From NCBI GenBank assembly GCA_013816845.1, contig JACDDU010000001.1:620001-684000 (forward strand): a stretch of DNA of 64,000 bases, read 5' to 3'. Under the pieces are notes generated by a model. It ran no database searches, was not told the origin of the DNA, and was given only the letters and a program-made list of their open reading frames with translations. Shown one piece after another: positions 27,918 through 37,035 of the stretch. The number at the start of each line of letters is the position of its first letter. The first letter of the stretch is position 1. A program made the translations under genes and the position numbers. Source of the stretch: Gammaproteobacteria bacterium (lineage in GTDB: Bacteria; Pseudomonadota; Gammaproteobacteria; DSM-16500).

Positions 27918-28301
27918 ATGCAAATAAGCCAAATCTTATTAATGACCTTACTTACGTCTATTAGTTTAAATTCTAATGCTGTAACCGTGCGTAACGCTCA
28001 TGTCCCTTTCAATTATGAAGTGATTCAAAGTGGAAAAAAATTCAATGCCGATTATCGTATTGAACCCAACCAAATTATTGAATGTTTTGAAAATGGAATA
28101 CGTATAACAAACCAAGCAGTATTAAGTTGGACTTATACCAAAATTCGACACGAAAGCCATCTCCCCGCACAATTAAAAATCAATACAACATTGCAAGGGG
28201 AATTGGCTGATCCTCAAGGCACACTGACAATTGGTAATGTGAATGGAAAAGATGATGTGGTAGTTAGCTGTGTTTATAAGTCAGGAAATGAAAATTCATA
28301 A
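27918..28301 (+). CDS. Small exported protein of unknown function
   Basis: I do not recognise this protein. From the ATG at 27918, which has GGAG seven bases upstream, it has 127 residues beginning MQISQILLMTLLTSISLNSNA, a clear Sec signal peptide with likely cleavage after the final Ala. The first ATG at 27906 lacks a good ribosome-binding site. The mature part is small and beta-rich, with two cysteines (in IIECFENG and VVSCVYK) that could form a disulfide. It is probably periplasmic. It follows the AddA-like gene by 60 bases with no obvious link. Confidence 0.65.
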   Translation: MQISQILLMTLLTSISLNSNAVTVRNAHVPFNYEVIQSGKKFNADYRIEPNQIIECFENGIRITNQAVLSWTYTKIRHESHLPAQLKINTTLQGELADPQGTLTIGNVNGKDDVVVSCVYKSGNENS

Positions 28302-28411
28302 TCATTAGGGTATTTTTAGCATCTTAAGTGAGTGAAAGTTTGGTGAAGCATGGATTGTCGTGATTGTCCTTTAAACTTACCAATGTGCTAACAAAAATCA
28401 ATCGTAACCAA

Positions 28412-28451
28412 GGGATGCGCAGCGTAAAGGAGAAAACGTGCAACGCATCCC
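28412..28451. terminator. Inverted repeat after the SDR gene
   Basis: A perfect 8-bp stem (gggatgcg 28412-28419 with cgcatccc 28444-28451) with a 24-base loop containing a smaller cgt-aaagg-agaaa-acg pairing lies just past the end of the minus-strand dehydrogenase. It probably terminates that gene, but no strong T tract follows. Confidence 0.45.
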
Positions 28452-28460
28452 ACGCTTTTG

Positions 28461-29282
28461 CTAATCGATAAAAATATCTGGGTAAAGTGGCACTAAGGAA
28501 TGCATCGCGTATTGTTTAAAGTTAGTGACGCCATGTTCCTTTAACACTTCTTCATCGATGAAAAAATTTCCGGTAACTTTACGACTGTTACTTGTTAAGA
28601 TTGCGTGCGCAGCATCTGCGACTATTGCTGGCTTGCGGCTGGCATGATAAACAATTTTTGGAAAATTATTTGCAATTGCAGCAGTTGCGATTATTGTTTT
28701 TGGCCATAAAGAATTGACGGCAATTCCATCGGATTTGAATTCTTCTGCCATTCCTAATGTGCACATACTCATTCCATATTTTGACATAGTATAGGCTACG
28801 TGTTTTTTAAACCATTTAGGATTCATATTAAGGGGTGGAGACAAATTGAGGATATGCGGGTTAGAGGATTTTTTAAGATGCGGCGCACAAAGTTTCGAAC
28901 ACATGAATGTGGCGCGAACGTTCACAGAAAAAATAAGATCGAATCGCTTCATGGGAATATCTGAAGTCGAACTCATATTTATAGCACTAGCATTATTGAC
29001 TAAAATATCGATACCGCCATAAGTTTCAATCGTTTTATTGATTGCATCTGCAACGTTTTCTTCAGAGCGGACATCGACAATTAAAGGCAGCGCAGCACCA
29101 CCCGCCTCTTCAATCTCTTTTGCCACCGTATAAATTGTGCCCTCTAAAGTGGGATGCGGCTCTGCAGTTTTGGCAGCTACAACAATTTTAGCGCCATCTC
29201 GTGCACAACGTAGAGCAATTTCTCGACCAATCCCACGACTACCACCGGTTATAAATATTACTTTATTTTTCAAATCACTCAT
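28461..29282 (-). CDS. Short-chain dehydrogenase, HSDL2-like
   Basis: This 273-residue NAD(P)-dependent oxidoreductase has the classical SDR fold: GGSRGIGREIAL (TGxxxGxG cofactor loop), NNASAINM (NNAG-like motif), and the catalytic YTMSKYGMSM (YxxxK). The stretch NLSPPLNMNPKWFKKHVAY and SLWPKTIIATAAI are characteristic of the hydroxysteroid dehydrogenase-like 2 subfamily. In animals that subfamily is peroxisomal and carries an SCP2 lipid-carrier domain, which is missing here. Substrate is unknown, likely a hydrophobic alcohol or acyl chain. I used the ATG at 29282; the frame from a TTG at 29303 adds seven unlikely residues. Confidence 0.88.
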   Translation of the reverse strand: MSDLKNKVIFITGGSRGIGREIALRCARDGAKIVVAAKTAEPHPTLEGTIYTVAKEIEEAGGAALPLIVDVRSEENVADAINKTIETYGGIDILVNNASAINMSSTSDIPMKRFDLIFSVNVRATFMCSKLCAPHLKKSSNPHILNLSPPLNMNPKWFKKHVAYTMSKYGMSMCTLGMAEEFKSDGIAVNSLWPKTIIATAAIANNFPKIVYHASRKPAIVADAAHAILTSNSRKVTGNFFIDEEVLKEHGVTNFKQYAMHSLVPLYPDIFID

Positions 29283-29353
29283 TAGACTATCCTTGATGAT
29301 CAAGCCACTTTTAAACGCCTACTCTATTTTGGTAAATAAAAATAATCAAGCTA

Positions 29354-29902
29354 TTATTCGCCTTCCCAATCAATTGTTTTTAGCGATTGAAGTCCTTCAT
29401 CTAGCGTATCAATATTTTTCTTACACTGTGATACAACTGGGCTTTTAACAGCAAATGTCGCTTGAAAAAGCTGGTTGGTTTTTAACAAGCCTTTTGCAAC
29501 AATCATTAAATTTAAGCGATAGTATTGTGTGGCTAAATTATTAATTGTCGCACAATCATTGATACCAAGGTTTTCAATAAAAAAATAATAATTAAAATTA
29601 GCTCTACTTTTATTGCAACGCAATTGTTTCCAGAAATGAATACTGGTTTCACTTAAAGCCTTATCTGTCATTAAAGAAAATGAGCAATTTTGCTGAAAGC
29701 TCTGGATATGACTTCCGATTTGCCGAAGCAGCGATTGAGACTCCAATTTAATTTTGTCGCTCAACAATTCTTGAATATTTGTTTTAACCAAACTATAGCT
29801 TGATTGATAGACACGCACACTAAGTGTAGAAAAAATAACTAAAAAAAATAAAGTTAAATAAAGAATAAATCCTTGCTCTTTATGCTTATAAAACACGATC
29901 AA
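29354..29902 (-). CDS. PilX-like minor pilin/assembly protein
   Basis: The 182-residue product has a type IV prepilin-like N terminus, KEQG followed by FILYLTLFFLVIFSTLSVRVYQS, with a short positively charged leader and a long hydrophobic helix. It lacks the Glu at position +5 of the mature protein; PilX and GspK-type minor pseudopilins also lack it. The soluble part has four or more Cys residues (for example NCSFS, RCNKS, DCATI, QCKKN). It overlaps the upstream PilW-like gene by 17 bases and is last in a pilV-pilW-pilX-type set. It probably helps prime type IV pilus assembly. Confidence 0.72.
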   Translation of the reverse strand: MIVFYKHKEQGFILYLTLFFLVIFSTLSVRVYQSSYSLVKTNIQELLSDKIKLESQSLLRQIGSHIQSFQQNCSFSLMTDKALSETSIHFWKQLRCNKSRANFNYYFFIENLGINDCATINNLATQYYRLNLMIVAKGLLKTNQLFQATFAVKSPVVSQCKKNIDTLDEGLQSLKTIDWEGE

Positions 29903-30722
29903 TCGCTACATAACGTTTAACCTTTTTTTTAAAGAATTCAGAAAACGTCAATTCGATCATGACACCTTGAATTAGCTGTGTTTTTAAATTCAAATCAGGA
30001 TCGAAATCAATTTGATCAATACCACCAACAAGTTCATGCTGTCTTTTATGAATTAAATTCTCTCTAAAAAGTGCAAATTTTCTTTGATATTGGTTTGGTG
30101 CAGAAACTTTTTTAAGCAAATAGCGTTCTTTTACCAAATGACTAATTTGTGCGCCAGCTTTAAAGGGATAGATTAACGGTGTATTTAAATAAATAATTTG
30201 CTTAAATTTAAATTTGCTAACGTTTTTAACGGTAAAAATGTTAGCTGATTCGCAATCAGAGATAATTAAAATATCGCGTGGTTTAATTGATATACCGTGA
30301 TCTATTGTCAACGTTTTTCCACCTTCAACACCATGTATCAACGTCGCTGTTTTATGTTGCATGTAACTAACGGTTAGCGAATGAGGGGTTAGGACTAATT
30401 GATTTTCAAAATTGAAAGTAGATGATGCTTGATTTGCAAGGGGGAAGTTTTTTGTTAGCTTTGCACAGCCAATATAACCTGATTTTTTTATCGCACTCAT
30501 TAAAATTGACACTGCCTGCTCTGCATTAATTTGCAACTGATGATAGGCTATTTGTAAACGATAACTTTTGAGCGTATGGACATAAATTTCCATTAAGATT
30601 GAATAGATAAGCAAACTGACAGTGAGTGCGACCATCGTCTCGATTAAAGTAAATCCAGCTGTAGCTATTATTTTAGTGAAACTTGAAGGCAACCTTGTGC
30701 TTTTTGATGGTTGATCTTGCAT
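29886..30722 (-). CDS. PilW-like minor pilin
   Basis: The product (278 residues from the ATG at 30722) carries a class III prepilin motif about 22 residues in: TAG followed by FTLIETMVALTVSLLIYSILMEIY, with Glu at +5, the site cut and methylated by PilD. The rest is a beta-rich pseudopilin body with cysteines at IGCAKL and ISDCES. Length and position between PilV-like and PilX-like genes fit PilW. A longer frame to 30746 is open but lies deeper inside the upstream gene. With its neighbours it likely forms the tip or priming complex of a type IV pilus. Confidence 0.78.
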   Translation of the reverse strand: MQDQPSKSTRLPSSFTKIIATAGFTLIETMVALTVSLLIYSILMEIYVHTLKSYRLQIAYHQLQINAEQAVSILMSAIKKSGYIGCAKLTKNFPLANQASSTFNFENQLVLTPHSLTVSYMQHKTATLIHGVEGGKTLTIDHGISIKPRDILIISDCESANIFTVKNVSKFKFKQIIYLNTPLIYPFKAGAQISHLVKERYLLKKVSAPNQYQRKFALFRENLIHKRQHELVGGIDQIDFDPDLNLKTQLIQGVMIELTFSEFFKKKVKRYVAIDRVL

Positions 30723-31045
30723 ATACTTTCTGTTGGATTTCCCCATTTAACTGTAAAAATATAGTTAGGATAAACTCCTTTAACCTCTCCCTCGCCGTGA
30801 GGAAGCGCCAATTTAACTTCGTTTTGCCAGTGTTGAATTGATTTGCTGCAAGCTAATTTACAAATTTGTGCTTGATCGACAATAGACATTAATTCTTGTC
30901 TTGCGACAAAAATAAAAAAAGAATGCTTTGCAATGCGTAAAGAAATAAGTTGCATTACATCTGTCCCAATAAAAATGAAAGTAAGCAATATTAAGCTTAC
31001 TAACACTTCAACCAAGGTTAGGCCGTTTTTATTTGCAAATGACAT
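30668..31045 (-). CDS. PilV-like minor pilin
   Basis: This 125-residue protein starts MSFANKNG followed by LTLVEVLVSLILLTFIFIGTDVMQL, a standard prepilin leader and helix with Glu at +5. It is the first gene of a three-gene minor pilin set on the minus strand and overlaps the PilW-like gene by 55 bases. Cysteines at ICKLACSK, SICKI and QGCLQ suggest disulfides in the pilin head. It is short for PilV (usually about 170-190 residues). No pilE, fimT or pilY1 gene lies next to the set. Confidence 0.75.
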   Translation of the reverse strand: MSFANKNGLTLVEVLVSLILLTFIFIGTDVMQLISLRIAKHSFFIFVARQELMSIVDQAQICKLACSKSIQHWQNEVKLALPHGEGEVKGVYPNYIFTVKWGNPTESICKINHQKAQGCLQVSLK

Positions 31046-31088
31046 TGATGAAATTTAAATAATGGATAAAACTGAAATGAAATCTTTT

Positions 31089-32177
31089 TTACCCATTTTT
31101 GCTTGCAAAGTCAATCATAAAATCGACGAGCAAATCAATGGCTTCTTCAGGCATGGCATTGTAAATGCTTGCACGCACGCCTCCACTGACGCGATGTCCT
31201 TTCAAATTAAATAAAGACAGTTTACTTGCTTCTTCTAAAAATTTATCAGTCAACGATTCATCGCGTAGATAAAACATAACGTTCATCATTGACCGACACG
31301 AAGGATGGACTCGGCAATCATAAAATTCAGGCATTCGGTCAATCAAACTATAAAGTTTTTCTGCTTTACGTTTGTTTATTTTATAAAAGGCTTCAACGCC
31401 ACCTTTGGATTTCATCCATGCAAACATTAAACCTGCCATATACCAGGCATAAGTTGGCGGCGTGTTGTAGAGGGAGTGATGTTCGGACTGTAATTTATAA
31501 TTATAAAGAGAAGGGGTGTATGCCCTGGGATCTTGAATTAACTTTTCGTTAATAATAACAACCGTCAGTCCAGCTTGACTTATATTCTTTTGAGCTCCAG
31601 CGTAAATGATGCCGTAGTCGGTTACATTAATCGGTCTCGATAAAATCATCGAAGTCATATCAGCTACAAGTGGTACGCCGCGAGTGTCCGGAATAAATTG
31701 AAATTCCACGCCATCAATCGTTTCATTTGGGGTGTAGTGAACATAGGCTGCCTCTGGATTTAGAGACCAATTTTCCATGGCGGGAATTGCAAGTAAGCCA
31801 TCTTGCTTGATTGTCTTCGCAGCAATGTTAACTTCGCCATATCGGGCAGCTTCAGCTATTGCCTTTTTCGACCAAACCCCTGTATCGGTATAATCGGCTT
31901 GGTTTTTGGAGCGAAGGAGATTTAAAGGAACCATGGCAAATTGGGTGGAGGCCCCGCCTCCTAAAAACAACACTTTATAATTCGCAGGAATATTCATTAA
32001 TTCGCGCAAATCTGCTTCACTTTGTTCGGCAATTTCCTTAAATTCATGTCCCCGATGGCCAATTTCCATAATGGACATACCCGTGCCATGCCAATCCAGC
32101 ATTTCTGACTGCGCTTGCTCCAGCACTTCATTTGGCAACATTGCTGGTCCTGCCCCGAAATTAAATACTCTCTTCAT
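31089..32177 (-). CDS. serC: Phosphoserine aminotransferase
   Basis: SerC converts 3-phosphohydroxypyruvate to phosphoserine in serine synthesis and also acts in pyridoxal phosphate synthesis. The 362-residue product matches the E. coli length (362) and carries the family signature from the start: FNFGAGPAMLPNEVLEQAQ, IMEIGHRGHEFKEIAEQ, LFLGGGASTQFAMVPLNLL, the PLP lysine in IYAGAQKNISQAGLTVV, and HRVSGGVRASIYNAMP near the C terminus. It is a single gene, divergent from the MarC-family gene, with the pilin set following on the same strand 43 bases away. Confidence 0.97.
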   Translation of the reverse strand: MKRVFNFGAGPAMLPNEVLEQAQSEMLDWHGTGMSIMEIGHRGHEFKEIAEQSEADLRELMNIPANYKVLFLGGGASTQFAMVPLNLLRSKNQADYTDTGVWSKKAIAEAARYGEVNIAAKTIKQDGLLAIPAMENWSLNPEAAYVHYTPNETIDGVEFQFIPDTRGVPLVADMTSMILSRPINVTDYGIIYAGAQKNISQAGLTVVIINEKLIQDPRAYTPSLYNYKLQSEHHSLYNTPPTYAWYMAGLMFAWMKSKGGVEAFYKINKRKAEKLYSLIDRMPEFYDCRVHPSCRSMMNVMFYLRDESLTDKFLEEASKLSLFNLKGHRVSGGVRASIYNAMPEEAIDLLVDFMIDFASKNG

Positions 32178-32265
32178 GATGCTCTCGGCTGTCCAAAATC
32201 GTATATCCTAGCAATTCCAGGATACGTTCGCTATCATGGAAGGTAAAAAAGAGGAAAGTTCATCC

Positions 32266-32895
32266 ATGACGTATGCTGATACAGTTAAATTTATGGTCGC
32301 TATGATTATCATGATGAACCCTCTTGGTTCACTTTCCATCTTTCTTCAATTGACCAGTCAATTCCCTTCCCTTCATCAACGGAAAACTGCCATAAAGTGC
32401 GGGCTGGCAATAACCATTATTATGGTCATTGCCATTTGGATCGGCGGGCAACTATTAGAATTAATGGGCATCACCATTGCATCCTTCCGCTTCGCGGGGG
32501 GCACCATTTTATTTTTAACAGGGTTATCAATGCTGCAATCGCGGGAAAGCCCCCTCAATTATACCCCCGAAGATGATGCTGCGGCTTACGAGCGGACGTC
32601 AGTCGCAATTGTCCCTTTAGCTCTGCCCATCATTATGGGACCCGGCGCAATTAGCACGCTTGTGATTGCCTCAAATGATTACCCCAATCTCTTTCACAAA
32701 GCTTGGCTTTCGATTCTTTGCATTCTTCTCGCATCAATCATGATGGCAATTTTATTTTACGGTAATATCATTGCGCGAATGCTTGGCGAATCCGTGATGA
32801 AGGTCATCACGCGGATTATGGGAATGATTATTATGGCTATTGCCGTTGGCATGATTGCCAACGGCTTAGTGGGATTAATTCCGGCGCTACGTTAG
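32266..32895 (+). CDS. MarC/YhgN family inner-membrane protein
   Basis: The product has about six membrane segments, the family start FMVAMIIMMNPLGSLSIFLQLTS, and the conserved VPLALPIIMGPGAISTLV block followed by RIMGMIIMAIAVGMIANGL. MarC-family proteins are presumed transporters, but no substrate is firmly established; the old link to multiple antibiotic resistance was not confirmed. I placed the start at the ATG at 32266 (209 residues), which has AGGAAAG upstream; the ATG at 32236 adds ten polar residues and lacks a binding site. It ends 9 bases from the fumC stop on the other strand. Confidence 0.85.
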   Translation: MTYADTVKFMVAMIIMMNPLGSLSIFLQLTSQFPSLHQRKTAIKCGLAITIIMVIAIWIGGQLLELMGITIASFRFAGGTILFLTGLSMLQSRESPLNYTPEDDAAAYERTSVAIVPLALPIIMGPGAISTLVIASNDYPNLFHKAWLSILCILLASIMMAILFYGNIIARMLGESVMKVITRIMGMIIMAIAVGMIANGLVGLIPALR

Positions 32896-32904
32896 CGTTG
32901 CAAT

Positions 32905-34299
32905 TTACTTCGGCCCCAGCATCGTTTCGGGTTTAACTAAGTCTTTAAATTCCTTTTCATTCAAATAACCTAATTCAAGGCAGGATTCCAATAAGGTCGT
33001 ACCTTCATGCCAAGCTTTATGAGCAATTTCAGCTGCTTTATCATAGCCAATTTTGGGGGCCAGCGCTGTAACCAGCATCAGTGAATTCCTCAGAGATTGT
33101 TCAATGGCTTTAGTGTTAGCTTCCAACCCTTGAATACAATATTTATTAAACATTCGGCATGAATCGGTAAGCAACCGTACTGAATTCATAAAGTCGTGCA
33201 CAATCACGGGCTTAAATACATTCAGTTCAAAATTACCTTGTGAATCAGCAAAACCAATGGCTGCATCGTGACCCATCACTTGCACACAAACCATTGTGAG
33301 TGCTTCTGCCTGGGTAGGATTAACTTTTCCTGGCATGATGGAGGAACCAGGTTCATTTGCAGGGAGTGTCAATTCGCCAAGACCTGCGCGTGGACCTGAA
33401 CCAAGCCATCGAATGTCATTGGCAATTTTCATCAGTGCACAAGCAAGTGTTTTTATTGCACCGTGCGAAAAAACCATTGCGTCATGCGCCGCAAGACTTG
33501 CGAATTTATTCGGCGCCGTAACAAAAGGTAATTCAGTTAAAGCGGCTATTTTTTCAGCTACTTTTTCTGCAAAATTCGCCGGAGCATTGAGCCCGGTTCC
33601 AACCGCAGTTCCACCGAGAGCGAGCTCATACAAACCGGGAAGCGTTGAATTTATATTTTTAATAGCTGCATCTAATTGAGCAACATAGCCAGAAAATTCC
33701 TGACCCAATGTTAAAGGAACAGCATCTTGTAAATGCGTGCGTCCGGTTTTAATGATATGAGCAAATTGTTTTTGTTTGTCTGCTAATCCATCGCGTAATT
33801 CTTTTACGGCCGGTAAAAGCTGATGAATGATCGTAAAGGCTGCCGCGATATGCATTGCTGTTGGAAAAGTATCATTTGAAGATTGGGAGAGATTAACATG
33901 ATCATTGGGATGCAAAACTTTTTTAGTATCAATTTTCCCTGTAACAGATTCTGTTGCACGATTACTAATAACCTCATTAACATTCATGTTGGTTTGCGTG
34001 CCACTGCCAGTCTGCCAAACATGCAAGGGGAAGTGAGCATTTAACTGACCTGCAATAATTTCATCTGCAACACCGCTGATAAGCTTCGCTTTATCTTGCG
34101 CCAAAACACCCAATTCTTGATTGGTCAAAGCTGCAGCCTTTTTTAGTATACCAAATGCCCAAATAAGTTCTGTCGGCATAACATCATGACCGATTGCGAA
34201 ATGCTCAAGCGAACGTTGCGTTTGTGCGCCCCAATAAACATCGGCGGGAACCGAAACATTTCCCATACTATCCGATTCAATACGAGTTGAATTAGGCAT
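32905..34299 (-). CDS. fumC: Fumarate hydratase, class II
   Basis: FumC interconverts fumarate and malate in the TCA cycle; class II enzymes have no iron-sulfur cluster and resist oxidation. The 464-residue product matches the family throughout: [77 protein letters not shown], and the fumarase/aspartase signature [15 protein letters not shown] with the catalytic serine loop. The aspartase alternative is disfavoured by the overall match to FumC. It lies 44 bases from the end of pepN and may be co-transcribed with it. Confidence 0.96.
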   Translation of the reverse strand: MPNSTRIESDSMGNVSVPADVYWGAQTQRSLEHFAIGHDVMPTELIWAFGILKKAAALTNQELGVLAQDKAKLISGVADEIIAGQLNAHFPLHVWQTGSGTQTNMNVNEVISNRATESVTGKIDTKKVLHPNDHVNLSQSSNDTFPTAMHIAAAFTIIHQLLPAVKELRDGLADKQKQFAHIIKTGRTHLQDAVPLTLGQEFSGYVAQLDAAIKNINSTLPGLYELALGGTAVGTGLNAPANFAEKVAEKIAALTELPFVTAPNKFASLAAHDAMVFSHGAIKTLACALMKIANDIRWLGSGPRAGLGELTLPANEPGSSIMPGKVNPTQAEALTMVCVQVMGHDAAIGFADSQGNFELNVFKPVIVHDFMNSVRLLTDSCRMFNKYCIQGLEANTKAIEQSLRNSLMLVTALAPKIGYDKAAEIAHKAWHEGTTLLESCLELGYLNEKEFKDLVKPETMLGPK

Positions 34300-34343
34300 A
34301 ACTACCTCATTGATTAGCTTATTTAAGCTGGTTTAATTTTTAA

Positions 34344-37007
34344 TTAGAATTCTAAGCTTTTAGTTACCAACTCATATAAATCCGATGAGGGTTTATCAGT
34401 AAGTAGCAGTTCGAGTTGGTTTCGCATTAACACCTGGCGATCTTTATCATATCGTTTCCACATAGTCAAAGGTTTAACCATACGAGCAGCGACTTGAGGG
34501 TTAATTTTGTCTAATTGATGCACGATATCGCGTAAAAAGGCATAGCCTTCGCCGTTTTCAGCATGAAAATGGATCGCATTACGATAACCAAATGTTCCGA
34601 TGAGAGCGTAAACTTTGTTCGGATTTTTAATATCAAAAGCTGGATGCCGAGTTAATTTCTTAACTTGCTGTAACGCATTAGGTAATTTTGTTCCTGCCTG
34701 CACACCAAGCCACTTATCTACAACCAAGGCATCATGTTTCCAAGTGTCATAGAACTGATCTAAAGCTTGCTCACGTAAGGGTGATTGCATACTGGTCAGC
34801 GCCGTTAAGGCAGCTTGTGTATCAGTCATATTGACTTCTAAAGCGTCAGTAAATTGTTGCATGACCAACTCTGCATGCGCAGGAAGTAATGCCAAATAAG
34901 CCAGACATCGATTCTTAAATTGACGCTTGCCCATTTCCTCCAGTGTAAAATCAGATTGACCTTCTTTATGAAACATTTTGTAGGTAGCAAGAAATTGATC
35001 TTGTAATTGTTCAGCAATCGTTTTGAGAACATATTCCCGTACTTGATGAATTGCAACAACATCCACTGTTTGCATTTGCTCACCAATATACTTTTCTGAA
35101 GGTAGCGTTAACATTTCTGATAATAGAAAATAATCTTTTTTATTTTCTTGAATGAGTTGCTGCATCGCTTCGATTAGAGCTCGCGGCACCTCTAAAGCAT
35201 TCTGCTGTTGTACATCACGAATTAAGTTCTGCATGACGCGAAGCATATATTTTTGTCCTGCTTCGTATCGATTAAAGGGATCCGTATCAAATTTGAAAAG
35301 GAATAATAAATCTTCATCGGCATAAGGATAATTTAGTACAACTGGGGCAGAGAAATTTCTTAGTAACGATGGAATGGGACGAGAAGGAACATTTTTAAAT
35401 TGGAAACTTTGCGATGCCTTACTTAGTTTTAAAACTTTTTCTACTTCTATTTGATCATCACCCGTGTCTAACAAAATTTCTTTGCCAGCATGATCAAACA
35501 AACTCATGCGAATTGGAATTAACATGGGCTCTTTATCAGATTGACCTGGTGTTGCAGGACAGGATTGGTTAATCGTCAACGTATAAACTTGCTGCGCAGT
35601 GTCATAATCATCTGCAATAGTAACGAGGGGAGTGCCTGCTTGACTGTACCAAAGACGAAATTGGTTTAAATCAATTCCTGAAACATCTTCCATCGTTTTA
35701 ATGTAATCTTCAATGGTAACTGCTTGACCATCGTGTCTTGCGAAGTAGAGATCCATTCCTTTACGAAAATAAACAGGCCCTACAATCGCTTTCAACATAC
35801 GATGCACTTCAGCACCCTTGTTGTAAACTGTTGAAGTATAAAAATTATTGATTTCAATATAAGAGTCGGGACGAACAGGATGAGCTAAGGGACCTGCATC
35901 TTCTGAAAATTGCGTTTCACGTAATGCTCTCACTTCCTGAATTCTGATTACGCCGGGTGAGAACAAATCTTCAGAAAAACTTTGATCACGGAAGATCGTC
36001 AACCCCTCTTTAAGGCTCAGTTGAAACCAATCCCGACATGTCACTCTGTTACCTGACCAGTTATGAAAATATTCATGGCCTACAACTGAAGTAATATGCA
36101 TATAGTCTTCATCAGTTGCTGTTTCAGGTTTAGCCAAAACATATTTCGTGTTGAAAATATTGAGTCCTTTATTTTCCATCGCACCCATGTTGAAATCGCC
36201 AATGGCAACAATCATATAAATATCTAAATCATATTCACGTCCATATACTTTCTCATCCCAACGCATTGCTTCTTTTAGAGAAAAAATAGCGTGGGATACT
36301 TGATCGGCATAGCCTTTCTCAACATAAACTTTTATAGCAATTTCTTGTTCCGACTGCGTTATAAAAGTATCAGAAACTACATCAAAATCACCTGCGACTA
36401 AAGCGAATAGATAAGATGGTTTACGAAAAGGATCTTCCCATTTAACCCAATGACGTCGCTCTTCGGTAAAGCCTTCGCCAATAGGATTACCGTTAGAAAG
36501 CAAGTAAGGAAATTGTTTAGGGTCAGCAATAATGGTGGTCGTAAAACGCGTTAAGATATCAGGCTGGTCAATAAAATAAGTGATGCGCCGAAATCCTTCA
36601 GCTTCACATTGCGTGCAGTAAGTATTTTGTGATCGATACAAACCGCTTAATGCAGTATTTTTTTGTGGAAAAATTTTCACGGTGATGTCTAAAGAAAAAT
36701 TATCGGGGACATTTTTAACGATGAGATACGTATCACTTACTTCATATTGTTGGGGTGTAAGATCAATACCATCCAACTTAATTGATTCTAAAATTAACTC
36801 CTCTCCATTAAGAACTAATTGTTTAGAGAGATTACGGCTTTGACGATTATGACGGACCCGCATATGCGAAGTTACATAAGTAAAGTCTTCCTGCAAGTCA
36901 AATTGCAAATGTATTTCATCAATTAAATATGCAGGGATTTCATAGTCTTTTAAATAAATTGTTTTCGGTGAAGATTTTGTGGCTTCTACAATGAGAGGTT
37001 CTGACAT
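34344..37007 (-). CDS. pepN: Aminopeptidase N (M1 family)
   Basis: PepN is a broad-specificity zinc aminopeptidase that removes N-terminal residues from peptides in the cytoplasm. The product has about 887 residues (E. coli 870). It shows the M1 exopeptidase motif GAMENKGLNIFN and the zinc site HEYFHNW (H311, H315) with the third ligand Glu in SLKEGLTIF 19 residues later (about E334). The DUF3458 Ig-like and C-terminal helical domains of bacterial PepN follow. The second of two adjacent ATGs (37007) has the better spacing from GGAG. It is preceded by the repeat-protein gene on the same strand. Confidence 0.96.
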   Translation of the reverse strand: MSEPLIVEATKSSPKTIYLKDYEIPAYLIDEIHLQFDLQEDFTYVTSHMRVRHNRQSRNLSKQLVLNGEELILESIKLDGIDLTPQQYEVSDTYLIVKNVPDNFSLDITVKIFPQKNTALSGLYRSQNTYCTQCEAEGFRRITYFIDQPDILTRFTTTIIADPKQFPYLLSNGNPIGEGFTEERRHWVKWEDPFRKPSYLFALVAGDFDVVSDTFITQSEQEIAIKVYVEKGYADQVSHAIFSLKEAMRWDEKVYGREYDLDIYMIVAIGDFNMGAMENKGLNIFNTKYVLAKPETATDEDYMHITSVVGHEYFHNWSGNRVTCRDWFQLSLKEGLTIFRDQSFSEDLFSPGVIRIQEVRALRETQFSEDAGPLAHPVRPDSYIEINNFYTSTVYNKGAEVHRMLKAIVGPVYFRKGMDLYFARHDGQAVTIEDYIKTMEDVSGIDLNQFRLWYSQAGTPLVTIADDYDTAQQVYTLTINQSCPATPGQSDKEPMLIPIRMSLFDHAGKEILLDTGDDQIEVEKVLKLSKASQSFQFKNVPSRPIPSLLRNFSAPVVLNYPYADEDLLFLFKFDTDPFNRYEAGQKYMLRVMQNLIRDVQQQNALEVPRALIEAMQQLIQENKKDYFLLSEMLTLPSEKYIGEQMQTVDVVAIHQVREYVLKTIAEQLQDQFLATYKMFHKEGQSDFTLEEMGKRQFKNRCLAYLALLPAHAELVMQQFTDALEVNMTDTQAALTALTSMQSPLREQALDQFYDTWKHDALVVDKWLGVQAGTKLPNALQQVKKLTRHPAFDIKNPNKVYALIGTFGYRNAIHFHAENGEGYAFLRDIVHQLDKINPQVAARMVKPLTMWKRYDKDRQVLMRNQLELLLTDKPSSDLYELVTKSLEF

Positions 37008-37035
37008 CATCTATCTCCAAAAACAACTGAATGAA

